Notes: generated from the sequence alone by a model not told the origin. A stretch of 64,000 bases of DNA from Pseudotamlana agarivorans (GCF_001642835.1 NZ_LXEI01000004.1:144659-208658); one strand, 5' to 3'; counted from the stretch's first letter, positions 18,901-27,377 are shown. Numbers and translations: made by a program.

Positions 18901-19203
18901 CGACTCAGTGTCTTCAGGTAAAGTCACATTAATACTGCTTGAAGCAGCTACTGTCACATTTTGTGTTGTGTAACCTACAAAACTAAAGACAAGAACGTCT
19001 CCGGTTTTCGCTAAGATCGTGTATTTACCATCGAAATCTGTTGAAGTACCAGAAGTTGTTCCTTTTACTAAGACTGTTGCTCCAGGAAGCGGTAAGCCTG
19101 TTTCATCTGAAACCGTACCTGAAATTGTCTTTTCTTGTGCAAACGATAGTTGCACAACTAGCGCTAGTAATAGCGTTAGAATTCCACTAAACTTTGTTTT
19201 CAT
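15940..19203 (-). CDS. SusC/RagA family TonB-linked outer-membrane protein
   Basis: 1,087 residues from the ATG at 19203. I prefer this to the in-frame ATG at 19239 because it directly opens a signal peptide (MKTKFSGILTLLLALVVQ). Domains in order: carboxypeptidase-regulatory-like domain (TISGTVSDETGLPLPGATV), a TonB-box-like stretch (DEVIIVGYST), the plug (PLYVVDGVPL and TAIYGARGANGVVLITTKAG), and a 22-strand type barrel ending VTLGVRVKF. SusC barrels import bound substrate using energy passed on by TonB. The Omp85-like gene lies 117 bp upstream and susD 12 bp downstream on the same strand. The substrate cannot be read from sequence. Confidence 0.95.
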   Translation of the reverse strand: MKTKFSGILTLLLALVVQLSFAQEKTISGTVSDETGLPLPGATVLVKGTTSGTSTDFDGKYTILAKTGDVLVFSFVGYTTQNVTVAASSSINVTLPEDTESLDEVIIVGYSTSTKQAFAGTVNEIKSEVLETKNYANVSQALAGEAAGVNVINTSGQPGTVATVRIRGFGSVNGNRDPLYVVDGVPLTTSSTFDENGAAVNNDALNAINPADIESTTILKDATATAIYGARGANGVVLITTKAGKKGTSVIDVDVRTGVNFQAIPRYDVIKDPNEYVELSWGALKNYFELDYPTFNSVDYANQYLYSTNLGIHPTYNNYNAADGSQLIDPTTGKMLPGVTTKYTPENWEDYAFQTSIMKEVNLKMSGGNDKTRYFSSFGYLDQEGYMNNSNYKRYSTRLNVNHKPKDWLTATANLSYSYDETVANGQSEDSGSVFWFVDNIPSIYPLFLRDANGDKVEDPYYGGYQYDYGNTRGFGGLTNAIADSQYDFDGNSSHYVNGSFSLKFDITKDLSFETRYGVQYYNRIRNVINNPFYGSAVGQSGSLFKVNTLEITQNLLNMLRYSKTFGDHGLEVLAAFETNQNDYEYATISKNKVVNLENGLDQANNYVVVSSPPTGYSRARAMESYFGQLNYNYNQKYYLTGSIRRDGSSRFYENKWGTFGSVGAAWVISGEDFLSSSKAVNFLKLKASYGLVGDDGGVDYYSGQNSYNINNLIGEISLIPNAIQDPTLTWETSKMFQTGIESTFFNNIIDLNLDYYIKNTDALIFDKRLAPSTGEALITVNDGELANRGLEFDLSANIIKTKDYGLSVSVNGAFINNELTRMPIEESTGLPKVLDQNTIYGRSEGHSIYDFYMREWAGVDSDNGNPLWNQYYNDANDNGVVDTGEAISSLTEYESENPNSTNIKKTTTSVYADATEKYTGHSVIPDVSGAFRINAKVKNFTLSTQFTYSLGGYGYDSAYARLMSNDNIGGNNWHTDVRDSWKEPGDVTNVPRLISGLNTTVNSTSTRFLTSTDYIALNNASLAYSLPSIFLNNTGLTGVNFSLTADNLFVSSKRPGFNPNTAETAASSTYNYAPLTTVTLGVRVKF

Positions 19204-19320
19204 TTTATAATTATTTGAATTAGTCAGGTCAAAAATCATAATAAAAAGTTAATAAAACAACAAATAATGGTTAAAATTTATGAATTAGGTGCTAAATTGC
19301 CATAAAACTGTAATCTAATA

Positions 19321-21015
19321 CTAAAAATTAGCTATTAAACTTAAATGTATCTTAGAATTTGAAAGTTTCGCATTTTCGTTTTCTGTTTTTCCAAGAGCAT
19401 AGTTGAATTTAAATAAACCGGCTTTTGTTAGAAGACCAAATCCGAAGCCAAATCCGTAGAGTTTCTGGTGAATGTTTGTTATTTTATTTTCATAATATGC
19501 AGCATCAATAATGGAGTTAATATATATGGTGTTGCTTAATTGGAATCTGTATTCGTTATTTATAACACCGTAAAGTGAGGCGTAAATGCTGTTCTCTTCG
19601 AAACCTCTTATCGAGTTAATGCCGCCAAACCTTAGTAATTCATTTTCATAATAGGTATTAGAGATTAAGGCTCCTCCGTTTACCCTTAGGAAGATGCTGT
19701 TTTTTTGATTTAGGTTAAATATTTTAAAGGCGTCTAATAATGCTAAAGTTTGGTTTTCTTTTGAAGCGCTGGTTTTTCGCTTACCGAAACTTACGTCGGT
19801 ATATATTTTGGAATTCCATGGGAATAGTAAATTCATAGTTCTAGAACTTGTGAATTCGTAACCTAGGGTGTAATTAAATGTAGAGTAATCCGAAATTAAA
19901 CTTGTTGTGTTCTCAGAAAGCAGGTTGTTTGATTCTGTTGAAGAGATGCCTGCGAATGTTTTGTTTTTTGCATTTATTTGATAATGCAGTTTGGCAGATT
20001 GGTTTGCTGTGGTGAATGATGAGTCTTTTTTGAATAGACGTAGCATCAACTCTATGCCAATAGGGGTTTTAAATAAGTATGGTAATGATAAGTTGGTTTC
20101 AAATGTTCGCTGGTCGTTTTCGTCACTTTTGTATAAAATTCGGAATTCTTCTCCAAAATTTAAATTGTTTGTGAGGTTTAGGGTTAAATAACCGTCAAAT
20201 TCTAGTTTGTTTGTTTCTTCATTGGTTCCAAATCCAATAAAGCCATCAAAGGTGTTGCTCTGTGTTTTTTCTAAATAAAGGTAAAGACTTGTGGAATCTT
20301 TTGAGAAAAGAACCTCTGGACTTTTGGTTTCTCGAGCAAAATTTAAATTATTAAGTTGTTCCGTTTTTAATTTAATTTGGTTTAAATCGAAAGTTTGACC
20401 TGGTTTAATTTTTAAAAAATGTTTTAAATAGGACTTAGGGAACTTTTCATATCCTTTTATAATAATATGGTCTATAGTTCTTTTTTTATTTGTAGTGTCT
20501 AAAATTAAATGGGCTTTAAGTGATGTTGAGTCGTGCTTTACAATGTTTGAAAGCTTTAGGTTGGTAAAGGGGAAACCTTTTTTTGCGTTTTCAGCATTTA
20601 TATAACTTAAAGTATTTTCTAAATTAGGAAGTGTTATTGCGAAACAGGTGTCGTTTATTATCTTGAACACATGGCTTATTTTGGATGTATTTATTTCCTT
20701 TTTATTATGGTATATATATATGGTGTCGATTTTGTTCTTTAAATGGATGGCAGATTCGAATGTAGAATCGTTTATTTTTTTAATAAACTTTAATTCGTTT
20801 TCAATATATCCCATTTTTAAAAGGGTGTTTTGAATACTGTCAACCTCAGATTTTACAGACTTGTAGTTTTTGTGAAAGGAGGTGTAATTTAAATTTTTAA
20901 TTATTGAAGTTTCATAATCTGTTTTGCCGTATACTTTTAAACCTAAATTTTGTGCAAACCCATTTAGCGATAAAAGCATGGAGAGTATGATTATGAAATA
21001 GATAGGTTTTTTCAC
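19321..21015 (-). CDS. Omp85/BamA-TamA-like outer-membrane protein with POTRA region
   Basis: 564 residues with a signal peptide (MKKPIYFIIILSMLLSLNGFAQ). The N-terminal half holds POTRA-like modules (IDHIIIKGYEKFPKSYLKH followed by IKPGQTFDL at about 180-215). The C-terminal half (about 245-564) is a beta barrel with the Omp85 motif GGINSIRGFEENS near residue 465 and a terminal strand ending in aromatic F (LSLIANF). It is shorter than BamA (about 800), nearer to TamA-like or patatin-free Omp85 proteins. Family role: insertion or translocation of proteins or lipids at the outer membrane. It stands upstream of susC on the same strand and diverges from rpsL. A specific client is not known. Confidence 0.8.
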   Translation of the reverse strand: MKKPIYFIIILSMLLSLNGFAQNLGLKVYGKTDYETSIIKNLNYTSFHKNYKSVKSEVDSIQNTLLKMGYIENELKFIKKINDSTFESAIHLKNKIDTIYIYHNKKEINTSKISHVFKIINDTCFAITLPNLENTLSYINAENAKKGFPFTNLKLSNIVKHDSTSLKAHLILDTTNKKRTIDHIIIKGYEKFPKSYLKHFLKIKPGQTFDLNQIKLKTEQLNNLNFARETKSPEVLFSKDSTSLYLYLEKTQSNTFDGFIGFGTNEETNKLEFDGYLTLNLTNNLNFGEEFRILYKSDENDQRTFETNLSLPYLFKTPIGIELMLRLFKKDSSFTTANQSAKLHYQINAKNKTFAGISSTESNNLLSENTTSLISDYSTFNYTLGYEFTSSRTMNLLFPWNSKIYTDVSFGKRKTSASKENQTLALLDAFKIFNLNQKNSIFLRVNGGALISNTYYENELLRFGGINSIRGFEENSIYASLYGVINNEYRFQLSNTIYINSIIDAAYYENKITNIHQKLYGFGFGFGLLTKAGLFKFNYALGKTENENAKLSNSKIHLSLIANF

Positions 21016-21120
21016 GTTTTGGGTGGTCGTTTTTTTATTGTAAATCTAACGGAAAATACCACTTGATAATATAAGTCAATAAATAAATTTCATTTTAGGT
21101 TGAAAATTAATGAATTAGGA

Positions 21121-21168
21121 TTTGAATAATAAAATTTAATTTCTACCTTTGCAGCCCTCTTAGAAGAG
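21121..21168 (+). promoter_or_regulatory. Promoter of the rpsL-rpsG-fusA-rpsJ unit with a 5' hairpin
   Basis: This is the best promoter in the window. TTTG (21121-21124) and TACCTTTG (21144-21151) are separated by 19 bp, an exact match to the Bacteroidota -33/-7 pattern TTTG-N19-TAnnTTTG. Just downstream, about where the transcript should start, is a short hairpin (CCTCT at 21155-21159 with AGAGG at 21164-21168). It may stabilise the 5' end or mark a leader. The rpsL start codon follows at 21195. Confidence 0.8.
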
Positions 21169-21194
21169 GATAATAAAATTTATATATAATATAT

Positions 21195-21569
21195 ATGCCA
21201 ACAATTTCGCAATTAGTAAGAAAAGGAAGAGCCAAAATTACCAAGAAGAGTAAATCGGCTGCTTTAGATTCTTGTCCGCAAAGACGTGGTGTGTGTACTC
21301 GTGTTTACACAACGACACCTAAAAAACCTAACTCAGCAATGCGTAAGGTAGCAAGGGTTCGTTTAACAAACGGAAACGAGGTTAATGCATACATCGGTGG
21401 TGAAGGACACAATCTACAAGAGCACTCGATAGTATTGGTAAGAGGTGGAAGGGTAAAAGATTTACCAGGAGTTAGATATCACATTGTACGTGGTGCTTTA
21501 GACACAGCAGGTGTTTCAGGTAGAACGCAACGTAGATCTAAGTATGGTGCTAAACGCCCTAAGAAGTAA
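21195..21569 (+). CDS. rpsL: 30S ribosomal protein S12
   Basis: 124 residues, first gene of the str unit. The conserved streptomycin-site loop [11 protein letters not shown] is intact (Lys43 and Lys44). The second site [13 protein letters not shown] is also intact (Lys88, and Asp89, the residue methylthiolated in many bacteria). The sequence therefore predicts a streptomycin-sensitive S12. S12 lies at the decoding centre and helps check codon-anticodon pairing. The spacer after it holds two heptad arrays. Confidence 0.98.
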   Translation: MPTISQLVRKGRAKITKKSKSAALDSCPQRRGVCTRVYTTTPKKPNSAMRKVARVRLTNGNEVNAYIGGEGHNLQEHSIVLVRGGRVKDLPGVRYHIVRGALDTAGVSGRTQRRSKYGAKRPKK

Positions 21570-21576
21570 AATTAAA

Positions 21577-21638
21577 GTTAGAAGTTAGAAGTTAGAAGTT
21601 TGAAAAAGCCAATAACTAATAACTAAAAACTAAAAACT
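21577..21638. repeat. Opposed 7-bp repeat arrays between rpsL and rpsG
   Basis: (GTTAGAA)x3 occupies 21577-21597, and four AATAACT/AAAAACT heptads occupy 21611-21638. The two arrays are roughly complementary (AGTTA against TAACT), so the mRNA could fold into an imperfect hairpin between the two coding regions. The array starts 8 bp after the rpsL stop. Confidence 0.8.
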
Positions 21639-21650
21639 CAAAAAGAAGAC

Positions 21651-22127
21651 ATGAGAAAAAGAGCAGCAAAAAAGAGACCGCTTTTACCAGATCCACGTTT
21701 TAACGACCAGTTAGTAACTCGTTTCGTTAACATGATGATGTGGGATGGAAAGAAATCGGTAGCTTTTAAAGTATTCTACGATGCAATTGATATTGTAGAT
21801 TCGAAAAAAACTGACGAAGAGAAAACGGCTTTAGAGATCTGGAAAGATGCTTTATCAAATGTGATGCCTCACGTAGAAGTACGTAGTCGTCGTGTTGGTG
21901 GTGCAACATTCCAAATTCCAATGCAAATTCGTCCAGACCGTAAAGTTTCTACGGCTATGAAATGGCTTATTAGCTTTTCACGTAAAAGAAATGAAAAGTC
22001 TATGGCGTTACGTTTAGCAACCGAGATCTTAGCAGCAGCTAAAGAAGAAGGTGCAGCGGTTAAGAAAAGAGTTGATACGCACAAGATGGCGGAAGCAAAC
22101 AAAGCATTCTCTCACTTTAGATTTTAA
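21651..22127 (+). CDS. rpsG: 30S ribosomal protein S7
   Basis: 158 residues, the usual length. Conserved stretches include [19 protein letters not shown] near the start, [19 protein letters not shown] in the middle and [15 protein letters not shown] at the end. S7 starts assembly of the 30S head by binding 16S rRNA and contacts the E-site tRNA. In enterobacteria S7 represses its own operon. The 5' spacer here is filled with heptad repeats, and no similar binding site is evident. It is followed after 6 bp by fusA. Confidence 0.98.
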   Translation: MRKRAAKKRPLLPDPRFNDQLVTRFVNMMMWDGKKSVAFKVFYDAIDIVDSKKTDEEKTALEIWKDALSNVMPHVEVRSRRVGGATFQIPMQIRPDRKVSTAMKWLISFSRKRNEKSMALRLATEILAAAKEEGAAVKKRVDTHKMAEANKAFSHFRF

Positions 22128-22133
22128 TAAGAA

Positions 22134-24254
22134 ATGGCAAGAGATTTAAAATTCACTAGAAATATTGGTATCGCTGCACATATTGATGCAGGGAAAACCA
22201 CTACTACAGAACGTGTACTTTATTATACAGGTGTTTCTCATAAAATTGGTGAGGTGCATGATGGTGCTGCAACAATGGACTGGATGGAGCAAGAGCAAGA
22301 AAGAGGTATTACAATTACTTCTGCTGCAACAACTTGTTCTTGGAAATTCCCAATGGAAAATGCACAACCATTACCTGAAACAAAAGATTACCACTTTAAT
22401 ATTATCGATACTCCGGGCCACGTTGATTTTACCGTTGAGGTAAACAGATCTTTACGTGTTCTTGATGGTTTAGTATTCTTATTTAGTGCGGTTGATGGTG
22501 TTGAGCCTCAATCTGAAACTAACTGGAGACTAGCTGATAACTATAAAGTGCCTAGAATTGGTTTCGTTAACAAAATGGACCGTCAAGGATCTAACTTTTT
22601 AGGTGTTTGTCAACAAGTAAAAGATATGTTAAAGTCTAACGCTGTGCCAATCGTTTTAAACATTGGTGATGAGGCAGACTTTAAAGGAATTGTCGATTTA
22701 GTAAAAAACCGTGCTATTATTTGGCATGATGAAACTCAAGGGGCAACTTTTGATGTGATCGATATTCCAGAAGATATGAAAGAAGAAGCTCGTAAATACC
22801 GTGCCTTACTTATTGAAGAGGTTGCTGGATACGACGAGAATCTATTAGAAAAATTCATGGAAGATGAAGATTCTATTACAGAAGAAGAAGTGCACGCTGC
22901 ACTTAGAGCTGCTGTAATGGATATGTCAATCATCCCTATGATTTGTGGTTCTGCTTTCAAAAATAAAGGAGTACAGTTTTTATTAGATGCTGTATGTCGT
23001 TATTTACCTTCTCCATTAGATAGAGATAGTGTTGTTGGAACTAACCCATCAACAGGTGACGAAGAAAAACGTAAGCCAGATGTAAAAGAGCCATTCGCGG
23101 CTTTAGCATTTAAAATTGCTACCGATCCTTTCGTAGGACGTTTAGCTTTCTTTAGAGCATATTCAGGTCGTTTAGATGCAGGGTCTTATATCTTAAATAA
23201 CCGTTCAGGTAAAAAAGAGCGTATTTCACGTATCTATCAAATGCACTCTAATAAACAAAATGCTATCGATTTTATCGAAGCAGGTGATATTGGAGCAGCA
23301 GTAGGATTTAAAGATATCAAGACTGGTGATACTATGTCTGATGAAAAGAATCCTATCGTTTTAGAATCTATGGACTTCCCTGATCCAGTAATTGGTATCG
23401 CGGTTGAGCCTAAAACTAAAGCAGATGTAGATAAAATGGGTATGGCTTTAGCTAAATTAGCTGAGGAAGATCCAACGTTTACTGCTAGAACTGATGAAGC
23501 TTCAGGACAGACTATTATTTCTGGAATGGGTGAGCTTCACTTAGATATTATTGTAGACCGTCTTAAACGTGAGTTTAAGGTTGAAGTAAATCAAGGTCAA
23601 CCACAAGTTGAGTACAAAGAGGCTATTACACAACGTGCAGAACACAGAGAAGTTTACAAAAAACAATCTGGTGGACGTGGTAAATTTGCTGATATCGTAT
23701 TTACACTTGAGCCTGCTGAAGAAGGTAAAGTTGGTTTAGAATTTGTTTCTGAAATTAAAGGTGGTAACGTTCCTAAAGAATTTATCCCTTCAATTGAAAA
23801 AGGATTCAAAATGGCCATGATTAATGGACCATTAGCAGGATATGAAGTTGATGCTATGAAAGTAACATTAACTGATGGTTCTTACCACGATGTGGATTCG
23901 GATCAATTATCTTTCGAATTAGCTGCAAAATTAGGATTTAAAAACTCTGCAAAAGCTGCAAAAGCGGTTATTATGGAGCCTATTATGAAACTTGAGGTTA
24001 TTACTCCTGAAGAAAACATGGGTGATATTGTAGGTGATTTAAATAGAAGAAGAGGTCAGGTTAGTGATATGGGTGATAGAGCTGGAGCAAAAACTGTAAA
24101 AGCTACTGTACCATTATCGGAAATGTTTGGTTATGTAACAACATTAAGAACATTGTCATCTGGTCGTGCAACATCAACAATGGAATTTTCACACTATGCT
24201 GAAACACCTTCAAATATTTCTGAAGAGGTTATTAAAGCAGCAAAAGGAGAATAA
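22134..24254 (+). CDS. fusA: Translation elongation factor G
   Basis: 706 residues, full length. The GTPase motifs are intact: [13 protein letters not shown] (G1), the G2 region around [18 protein letters not shown] (G3) and NKMDRQGS (G4). Domains II to V follow, including [18 protein letters not shown] (domain III) and the domain IV/V motif [16 protein letters not shown] drives tRNA-mRNA translocation and, with RRF, ribosome recycling. No tuf gene follows it, unlike the enterobacterial str operon, so EF-Tu is encoded elsewhere. rpsJ follows after 18 bp. Confidence 0.98.
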   Translation: MARDLKFTRNIGIAAHIDAGKTTTTERVLYYTGVSHKIGEVHDGAATMDWMEQEQERGITITSAATTCSWKFPMENAQPLPETKDYHFNIIDTPGHVDFTVEVNRSLRVLDGLVFLFSAVDGVEPQSETNWRLADNYKVPRIGFVNKMDRQGSNFLGVCQQVKDMLKSNAVPIVLNIGDEADFKGIVDLVKNRAIIWHDETQGATFDVIDIPEDMKEEARKYRALLIEEVAGYDENLLEKFMEDEDSITEEEVHAALRAAVMDMSIIPMICGSAFKNKGVQFLLDAVCRYLPSPLDRDSVVGTNPSTGDEEKRKPDVKEPFAALAFKIATDPFVGRLAFFRAYSGRLDAGSYILNNRSGKKERISRIYQMHSNKQNAIDFIEAGDIGAAVGFKDIKTGDTMSDEKNPIVLESMDFPDPVIGIAVEPKTKADVDKMGMALAKLAEEDPTFTARTDEASGQTIISGMGELHLDIIVDRLKREFKVEVNQGQPQVEYKEAITQRAEHREVYKKQSGGRGKFADIVFTLEPAEEGKVGLEFVSEIKGGNVPKEFIPSIEKGFKMAMINGPLAGYEVDAMKVTLTDGSYHDVDSDQLSFELAAKLGFKNSAKAAKAVIMEPIMKLEVITPEENMGDIVGDLNRRRGQVSDMGDRAGAKTVKATVPLSEMFGYVTTLRTLSSGRATSTMEFSHYAETPSNISEEVIKAAKGE

Positions 24255-24272
24255 TCTTAAAAAGTTAAGAAA

Positions 24273-24578
24273 ATGAGTCAAAAAATCAGAATAAAATTAA
24301 AGTCTTACGATCATAACTTAGTAGACAAGTCTGCTGATAAGATTGTAAAAACAGTAAAAAGTACTGGTGCTGTTGTAACTGGACCAATTCCATTACCAAC
24401 ACACAAGAAAATTTTCACTGTATTACGTTCTCCACACGTTAACAAGAAATCTAGAGAACAATTTCAATTAAGCTCTTACAAGCGTTTACTTGATATTTAC
24501 TCTTCATCTTCAAAAACGATTGATGCTCTAATGAAATTAGAGTTACCAAGTGGTGTAGAAGTAGAAATTAAAGTATAA
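24273..24578 (+). CDS. rpsJ: 30S ribosomal protein S10 (NusE)
   Basis: 101 residues with the S10 core ([38 protein letters not shown] and [13 protein letters not shown]). S10 is in the 30S head and also serves as NusE in transcription antitermination. Here it ends the str transcript: a strong terminator follows within 75 bp. It is thus split from the genes it usually leads in the S10 operon. Confidence 0.98.
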   Translation: MSQKIRIKLKSYDHNLVDKSADKIVKTVKSTGAVVTGPIPLPTHKKIFTVLRSPHVNKKSREQFQLSSYKRLLDIYSSSSKTIDALMKLELPSGVEVEIKV

Positions 24579-24616
24579 GTAGATTAAAAGTTTAAACTTT
24601 TAATACTTTATAAAAT

Positions 24617-24653
24617 AAAGCATCAGGATAAGTTATTATTCTGGTGCTTTTTT
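24617..24653 (+). terminator. Rho-independent terminator after rpsJ
   Basis: A 10-bp stem (AAAGCATCAG at 24617-24626 with CTGGTGCTTT at 24641-24650, one G-T pair) with a 14-nt loop is followed by more T residues. It separates the rpsL-fusA-rpsJ unit from the rplC unit. Confidence 0.85.
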
Positions 24654-24833
24654 GTGTTTATAGTCGTTTTATTAGTGTTTCTGGAACTTTTCAAGGCACT
24701 TTAAGGGCTTAAACCGCCTTGTTTTTACTGTGCTTAATAATGCTAAATTGGTGCAAATTGTACTAATTACGTGGTTATAAAGAATTTATGCAGAATTATT
24801 TGATAATCATTTTTTTAAATCAAAATAAAACTC

Positions 24834-24841
24834 TACATTTG
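24834..24841 (+). promoter_or_regulatory. -7 promoter box of the rplC (S10/spc) transcript
   Basis: TACATTTG fits TAnnTTTG. It lies after the rpsJ terminator and 150 bp before rplC, giving a long leader. A TTTG occurs at 24799-24802 but is too far away (31 bp), so the -33 element is weak or absent. The rest of 24654-24833 is AT-rich with nothing I can interpret. Confidence 0.6.
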
Positions 24842-24842
24842 C

Positions 24843-24947
24843 ACTCCTAAAATGTGGAGTTTAACTTCATATTTACATGTCCCACCAATGCGGTTGCGGG
24901 AAAAACGGCAAAAATACACTTCAAGGCTGAATGGTATTTTCAGCCTT
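24843..24947 (+). promoter_or_regulatory. Candidate structured or attenuating leader of the rplC operon
   Basis: The leader starts with a hairpin (ACTCC 24843-24847 with GGAGT 24856-24860). It ends with an 8-bp stem, AAGGCTGA (24923-24930) with TCAGCCTT (24940-24947), followed shortly by a T-rich stretch. AAAATAC (24911-24917) can pair with GTATTTT (24934-24940), which overlaps the 3' arm of the 8-bp stem at 24940, leaves no linker for a pseudoknot and so behaves as an alternative fold. A 17-codon ORF lies between these structures. Together this looks like an on/off switch, perhaps answering to a ribosomal protein or to ribosome speed. Structures were found by eye. Confidence 0.45.
24877..24930 (+). 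CDS. Possible 17-residue leader peptide (MSHQCGCGKNGKNTLQG)
   Basis: A short ORF from ATG 24877 to TGA 24928-24930 within the rplC leader. Its composition (Cys, Gly, Lys, Asn) is not that of AT-rich random spacer, and its stop codon lies in the 5' arm of the terminator-like stem. A ribosome reaching the end would mask that arm. No recognisable ribosome-binding site is present, as is usual in this phylum, so translation is uncertain. It may simply be part of an RNA structure. Confidence 0.3.
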   Translation: MSHQCGCGKNGKNTLQG

Positions 24948-24991
24948 AAATGTTTTTAATAAATAAGTAAATCATTAATAAATAATTAAAT

Positions 24992-25609
24992 ATGTCTGGG
25001 TTAATTGGAAAGAAAATCGGTATGACCAGCATCTTCGATGAAAACGGGAAGAACATTCCTTGTACAGTTATCGAAGCTGGACCATGTATCGTTACCCAAG
25101 TCAGAACTGAAGAAGTTGACGGTTATAATGCTGTACAACTTGGTTTCGATGACGCGACAGAAAAAAGCGCTACTAAAGCAGACTTAGGTCATGCTAAAAA
25201 AGCGGGTACTTCTGTTAAGCGAAAACTCGTTGAATTCAAAGGTTTTGATGCGGAGTACAAATTAGGAGATGCTGTTACTGTAGATCACTTTGCTGAAGGT
25301 GAATTTGTTGATGTAGCAGGAACATCTAAAGGTAAAGGATTTCAAGGTGTTGTAAAACGTCATGGTTTCGGTGGTGTAGGTCAAGCTACTCACGGTCAAC
25401 ATAACCGTTTAAGAGCGCCAGGATCAATTGGAGCTGCATCTTACCCTGCAAGAGTTTTCAAAGGAATGAAAATGGCAGGAAGAATGGGTGGAGACACAGT
25501 TAAAGTTCAAAATTTAAGAGTTTTAAAAGTAGTTGCTGAAAAGAACCTACTAGTAGTGAAAGGGTGTGTACCTGGACACAAAAACGCTTATGTAATTATT
25601 AGAAAATAA
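24992..25609 (+). CDS. rplC: 50S ribosomal protein L3
   Basis: 205 residues. It has the bacterial L3 opening ([17 protein letters not shown]) and the loop that reaches the peptidyl-transferase centre ([16 protein letters not shown], then [12 protein letters not shown]). It is one of the earliest proteins bound in 50S assembly. It is first gene of the long S10-spc transcript here because rpsJ is separated by a terminator and promoter. Its TAA overlaps the next ATG by one base. Confidence 0.98.
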   Translation: MSGLIGKKIGMTSIFDENGKNIPCTVIEAGPCIVTQVRTEEVDGYNAVQLGFDDATEKSATKADLGHAKKAGTSVKRKLVEFKGFDAEYKLGDAVTVDHFAEGEFVDVAGTSKGKGFQGVVKRHGFGGVGQATHGQHNRLRAPGSIGAASYPARVFKGMKMAGRMGGDTVKVQNLRVLKVVAEKNLLVVKGCVPGHKNAYVIIRK

Positions 25610-26238
25610 TGAAAGTAGCAGTTTTAGATATAAACGGAAAAGACACAGGTAGAAAGGCAGACCTTTCTAAAGATGTGTTTGCTATTGAGCCTAATAATCA
25701 CGCTGTATATTTGGATGTTAAACAATATTTAGCAAACCAAAGACAAGGAACTCACAAATCTAAAGAGAGAGCTGAGATTTCTGGATCTACGCGTAAGATT
25801 AAAAAGCAAAAAGGAACTGGTACTGCAAGAGCAGGTAGTATTAAGTCTGGTGTATTTAAAGGTGGTGGTCGTATGTTCGGTCCAAGACCTAGAAACTACA
25901 GCTTCAAACTTAATAAAAACTTAAAGCGTTTAGCGCGTAAGTCTGCCTTAAGTATCAAAGCAGGAGAAAAATCAATTACAGTTTTAGAAGACTTTAATTT
26001 TGATACTGTAAAGACAAAGAACTTTACAGCTGTTTTAAAAGCTTTAGAGCTTGAAAACAAAAAAACTTTGTTCGTATTAGGTGCTGCAAATAACAATGTT
26101 TATTTAGCATCTCGTAACGTACAACGTACAGAGGTTATTACTGCTTCAGAATTGAGCACTTACAAAATCCTAAATGCAGGACAAGTTGTTTTATTAGAAG
26201 GAGCATTAGCAGGAATTGAAACAAACTTAAGTAAATAA
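25609..26238 (+). CDS. rplD: 50S ribosomal protein L4
   Basis: 209 residues. The exit-tunnel loop region is present (RKIKKQKGTGTARAGS, then GGGRMFGPRPRNYSFKLN), and the C-terminal globular part ends with ALAGIETNLSK. L4 lines the peptide exit tunnel and in E. coli represses the S10 operon through its leader. A structured leader lies in front of rplC here, so L4 is a natural candidate regulator, but this is inference. It starts on the last base of rplC. Confidence 0.98.
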   Translation: MKVAVLDINGKDTGRKADLSKDVFAIEPNNHAVYLDVKQYLANQRQGTHKSKERAEISGSTRKIKKQKGTGTARAGSIKSGVFKGGGRMFGPRPRNYSFKLNKNLKRLARKSALSIKAGEKSITVLEDFNFDTVKTKNFTAVLKALELENKKTLFVLGAANNNVYLASRNVQRTEVITASELSTYKILNAGQVVLLEGALAGIETNLSK

Positions 26239-26245
26239 GAAACAG

Positions 26246-26536
26246 ATGAGTATCTTAATTAAACCTATAATCACAGAAAAAGCGACTGCAGATAGCGAGT
26301 TAAGAAATTGCTATACTTTCGCAGTGAACACTAAGGCGAACAAGGTAGAAATCAAAAAAGCGGTTGAAGCTGCTTATGGTGTTTCTGTTGAAAAAGTTCG
26401 TACTATAAATGTCCGTCCAGATCGTAGTACCAAGTTTACTAAAACTGGTATTCAACATGGTAAAACAAATGCTGTTAAAAAGGCAATTGTACAACTGGCG
26501 GAAGGTGAAATGATTGATTTATACAGTAACATGTAA
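26246..26536 (+). CDS. rplW: 50S ribosomal protein L23
   Basis: 96 residues (ILIKPIITEKATADSE at the start, NKVEIKKAVEAAYGVSVEKV in the middle). L23 sits at the tunnel exit and docks SRP and trigger factor; ffh is encoded further along in this window. It is 7 bp after rplD and 10 bp before rplB. Confidence 0.97.
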   Translation: MSILIKPIITEKATADSELRNCYTFAVNTKANKVEIKKAVEAAYGVSVEKVRTINVRPDRSTKFTKTGIQHGKTNAVKKAIVQLAEGEMIDLYSNM

Positions 26537-26546
26537 TTAAAGACAA

Positions 26547-27374
26547 ATGTCAGTAAGAAAATTAAAACCAATCACCCCAGGACAGCGTTTTAGAGTAGTA
26601 AATGGTTATGACGCCATTACTACTGATAAGCCGGAAAAGAGTTTACTCGTTCCGAATAAAAGGTCTGGTGGTAGAAACAGTCAAGGAAAAATGACCATGC
26701 GCTATATTGGTGGTGGTCATAAAAGAAAGTATCGTATTATTGATTTTAAAAGAGACAAAGCAGGAATTCCAGCTGAAGTAGCTTCTATTCAATACGATCC
26801 AAACAGAACAGCTTTTATCGCTTTATTGAATTATCAAGATGGTGAGAAAAGATACATTATTGCTCAAAACGGTTTACAGGTTGGGCAAAATGTAGTATCT
26901 GGTACAGAAGGTATCGCTCCAGAAATTGGAAATGCTATGCCATTAAGTGAAATTCCATTAGGAACAATTATTTCTTGTGTAGAGTTACGTCCAGGTCAAG
27001 GTGCTGTTATGGCACGTAGTGCTGGTGCTTTTGCTCAGTTAATGGCAAGAGATGGTAAATTTGCTACAGTAAAATTACCTTCAGGTGAAACAAGATTAAT
27101 TCTTGTAAACTGTATGGCTACTGTTGGTGTTGTTTCTAACTCAGATCACCAATTATTAGTAGGTGGTAAAGCGGGTAGAACAAGATGGTTAGGTAGAAGA
27201 CCACGTACTAGACCAGTAGTAATGAATCCAGTTGATCACCCAATGGGTGGTGGTGAAGGTAAATCTTCAGGTGGACACCCACGTTCTAGAAACGGTGTGC
27301 CAGCTAAAGGATACAGAACCCGTTCTAAGACGAAAGCAAGTAATAAATATATTGTAGAACGTAGAAAGAAATAA
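26547..27374 (+). CDS. rplB: 50S ribosomal protein L2
   Basis: 275 residues, full length. Conserved parts: [20 protein letters not shown], and near the C-terminus [20 protein letters not shown], which carries the histidine near the peptidyl-transferase centre. L2 is needed for subunit joining and peptidyl-transferase activity. It is followed after 3 bp by rpsS. Confidence 0.98.
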   Translation: MSVRKLKPITPGQRFRVVNGYDAITTDKPEKSLLVPNKRSGGRNSQGKMTMRYIGGGHKRKYRIIDFKRDKAGIPAEVASIQYDPNRTAFIALLNYQDGEKRYIIAQNGLQVGQNVVSGTEGIAPEIGNAMPLSEIPLGTIISCVELRPGQGAVMARSAGAFAQLMARDGKFATVKLPSGETRLILVNCMATVGVVSNSDHQLLVGGKAGRTRWLGRRPRTRPVVMNPVDHPMGGGEGKSSGGHPRSRNGVPAKGYRTRSKTKASNKYIVERRKK

Positions 27375-27377
27375 GAC

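Noticed and set aside
14410..19203. Polysaccharide utilisation locus
   Set aside because: A SusCD pair is present, but there is no carbohydrate-active enzyme, sulfatase or sensor/regulator around it.
22165..22443. 92-codon ORF in another frame of fusA
   Set aside because: Overlaps the invariant GTPase motifs of EF-G in an alternative frame; no independent evidence.
24911..24947. H-type pseudoknot in the rplC leader
   Set aside because: The two stems share position 24940 and leave no linker to cross the first stem, so they are better read as mutually exclusive folds.
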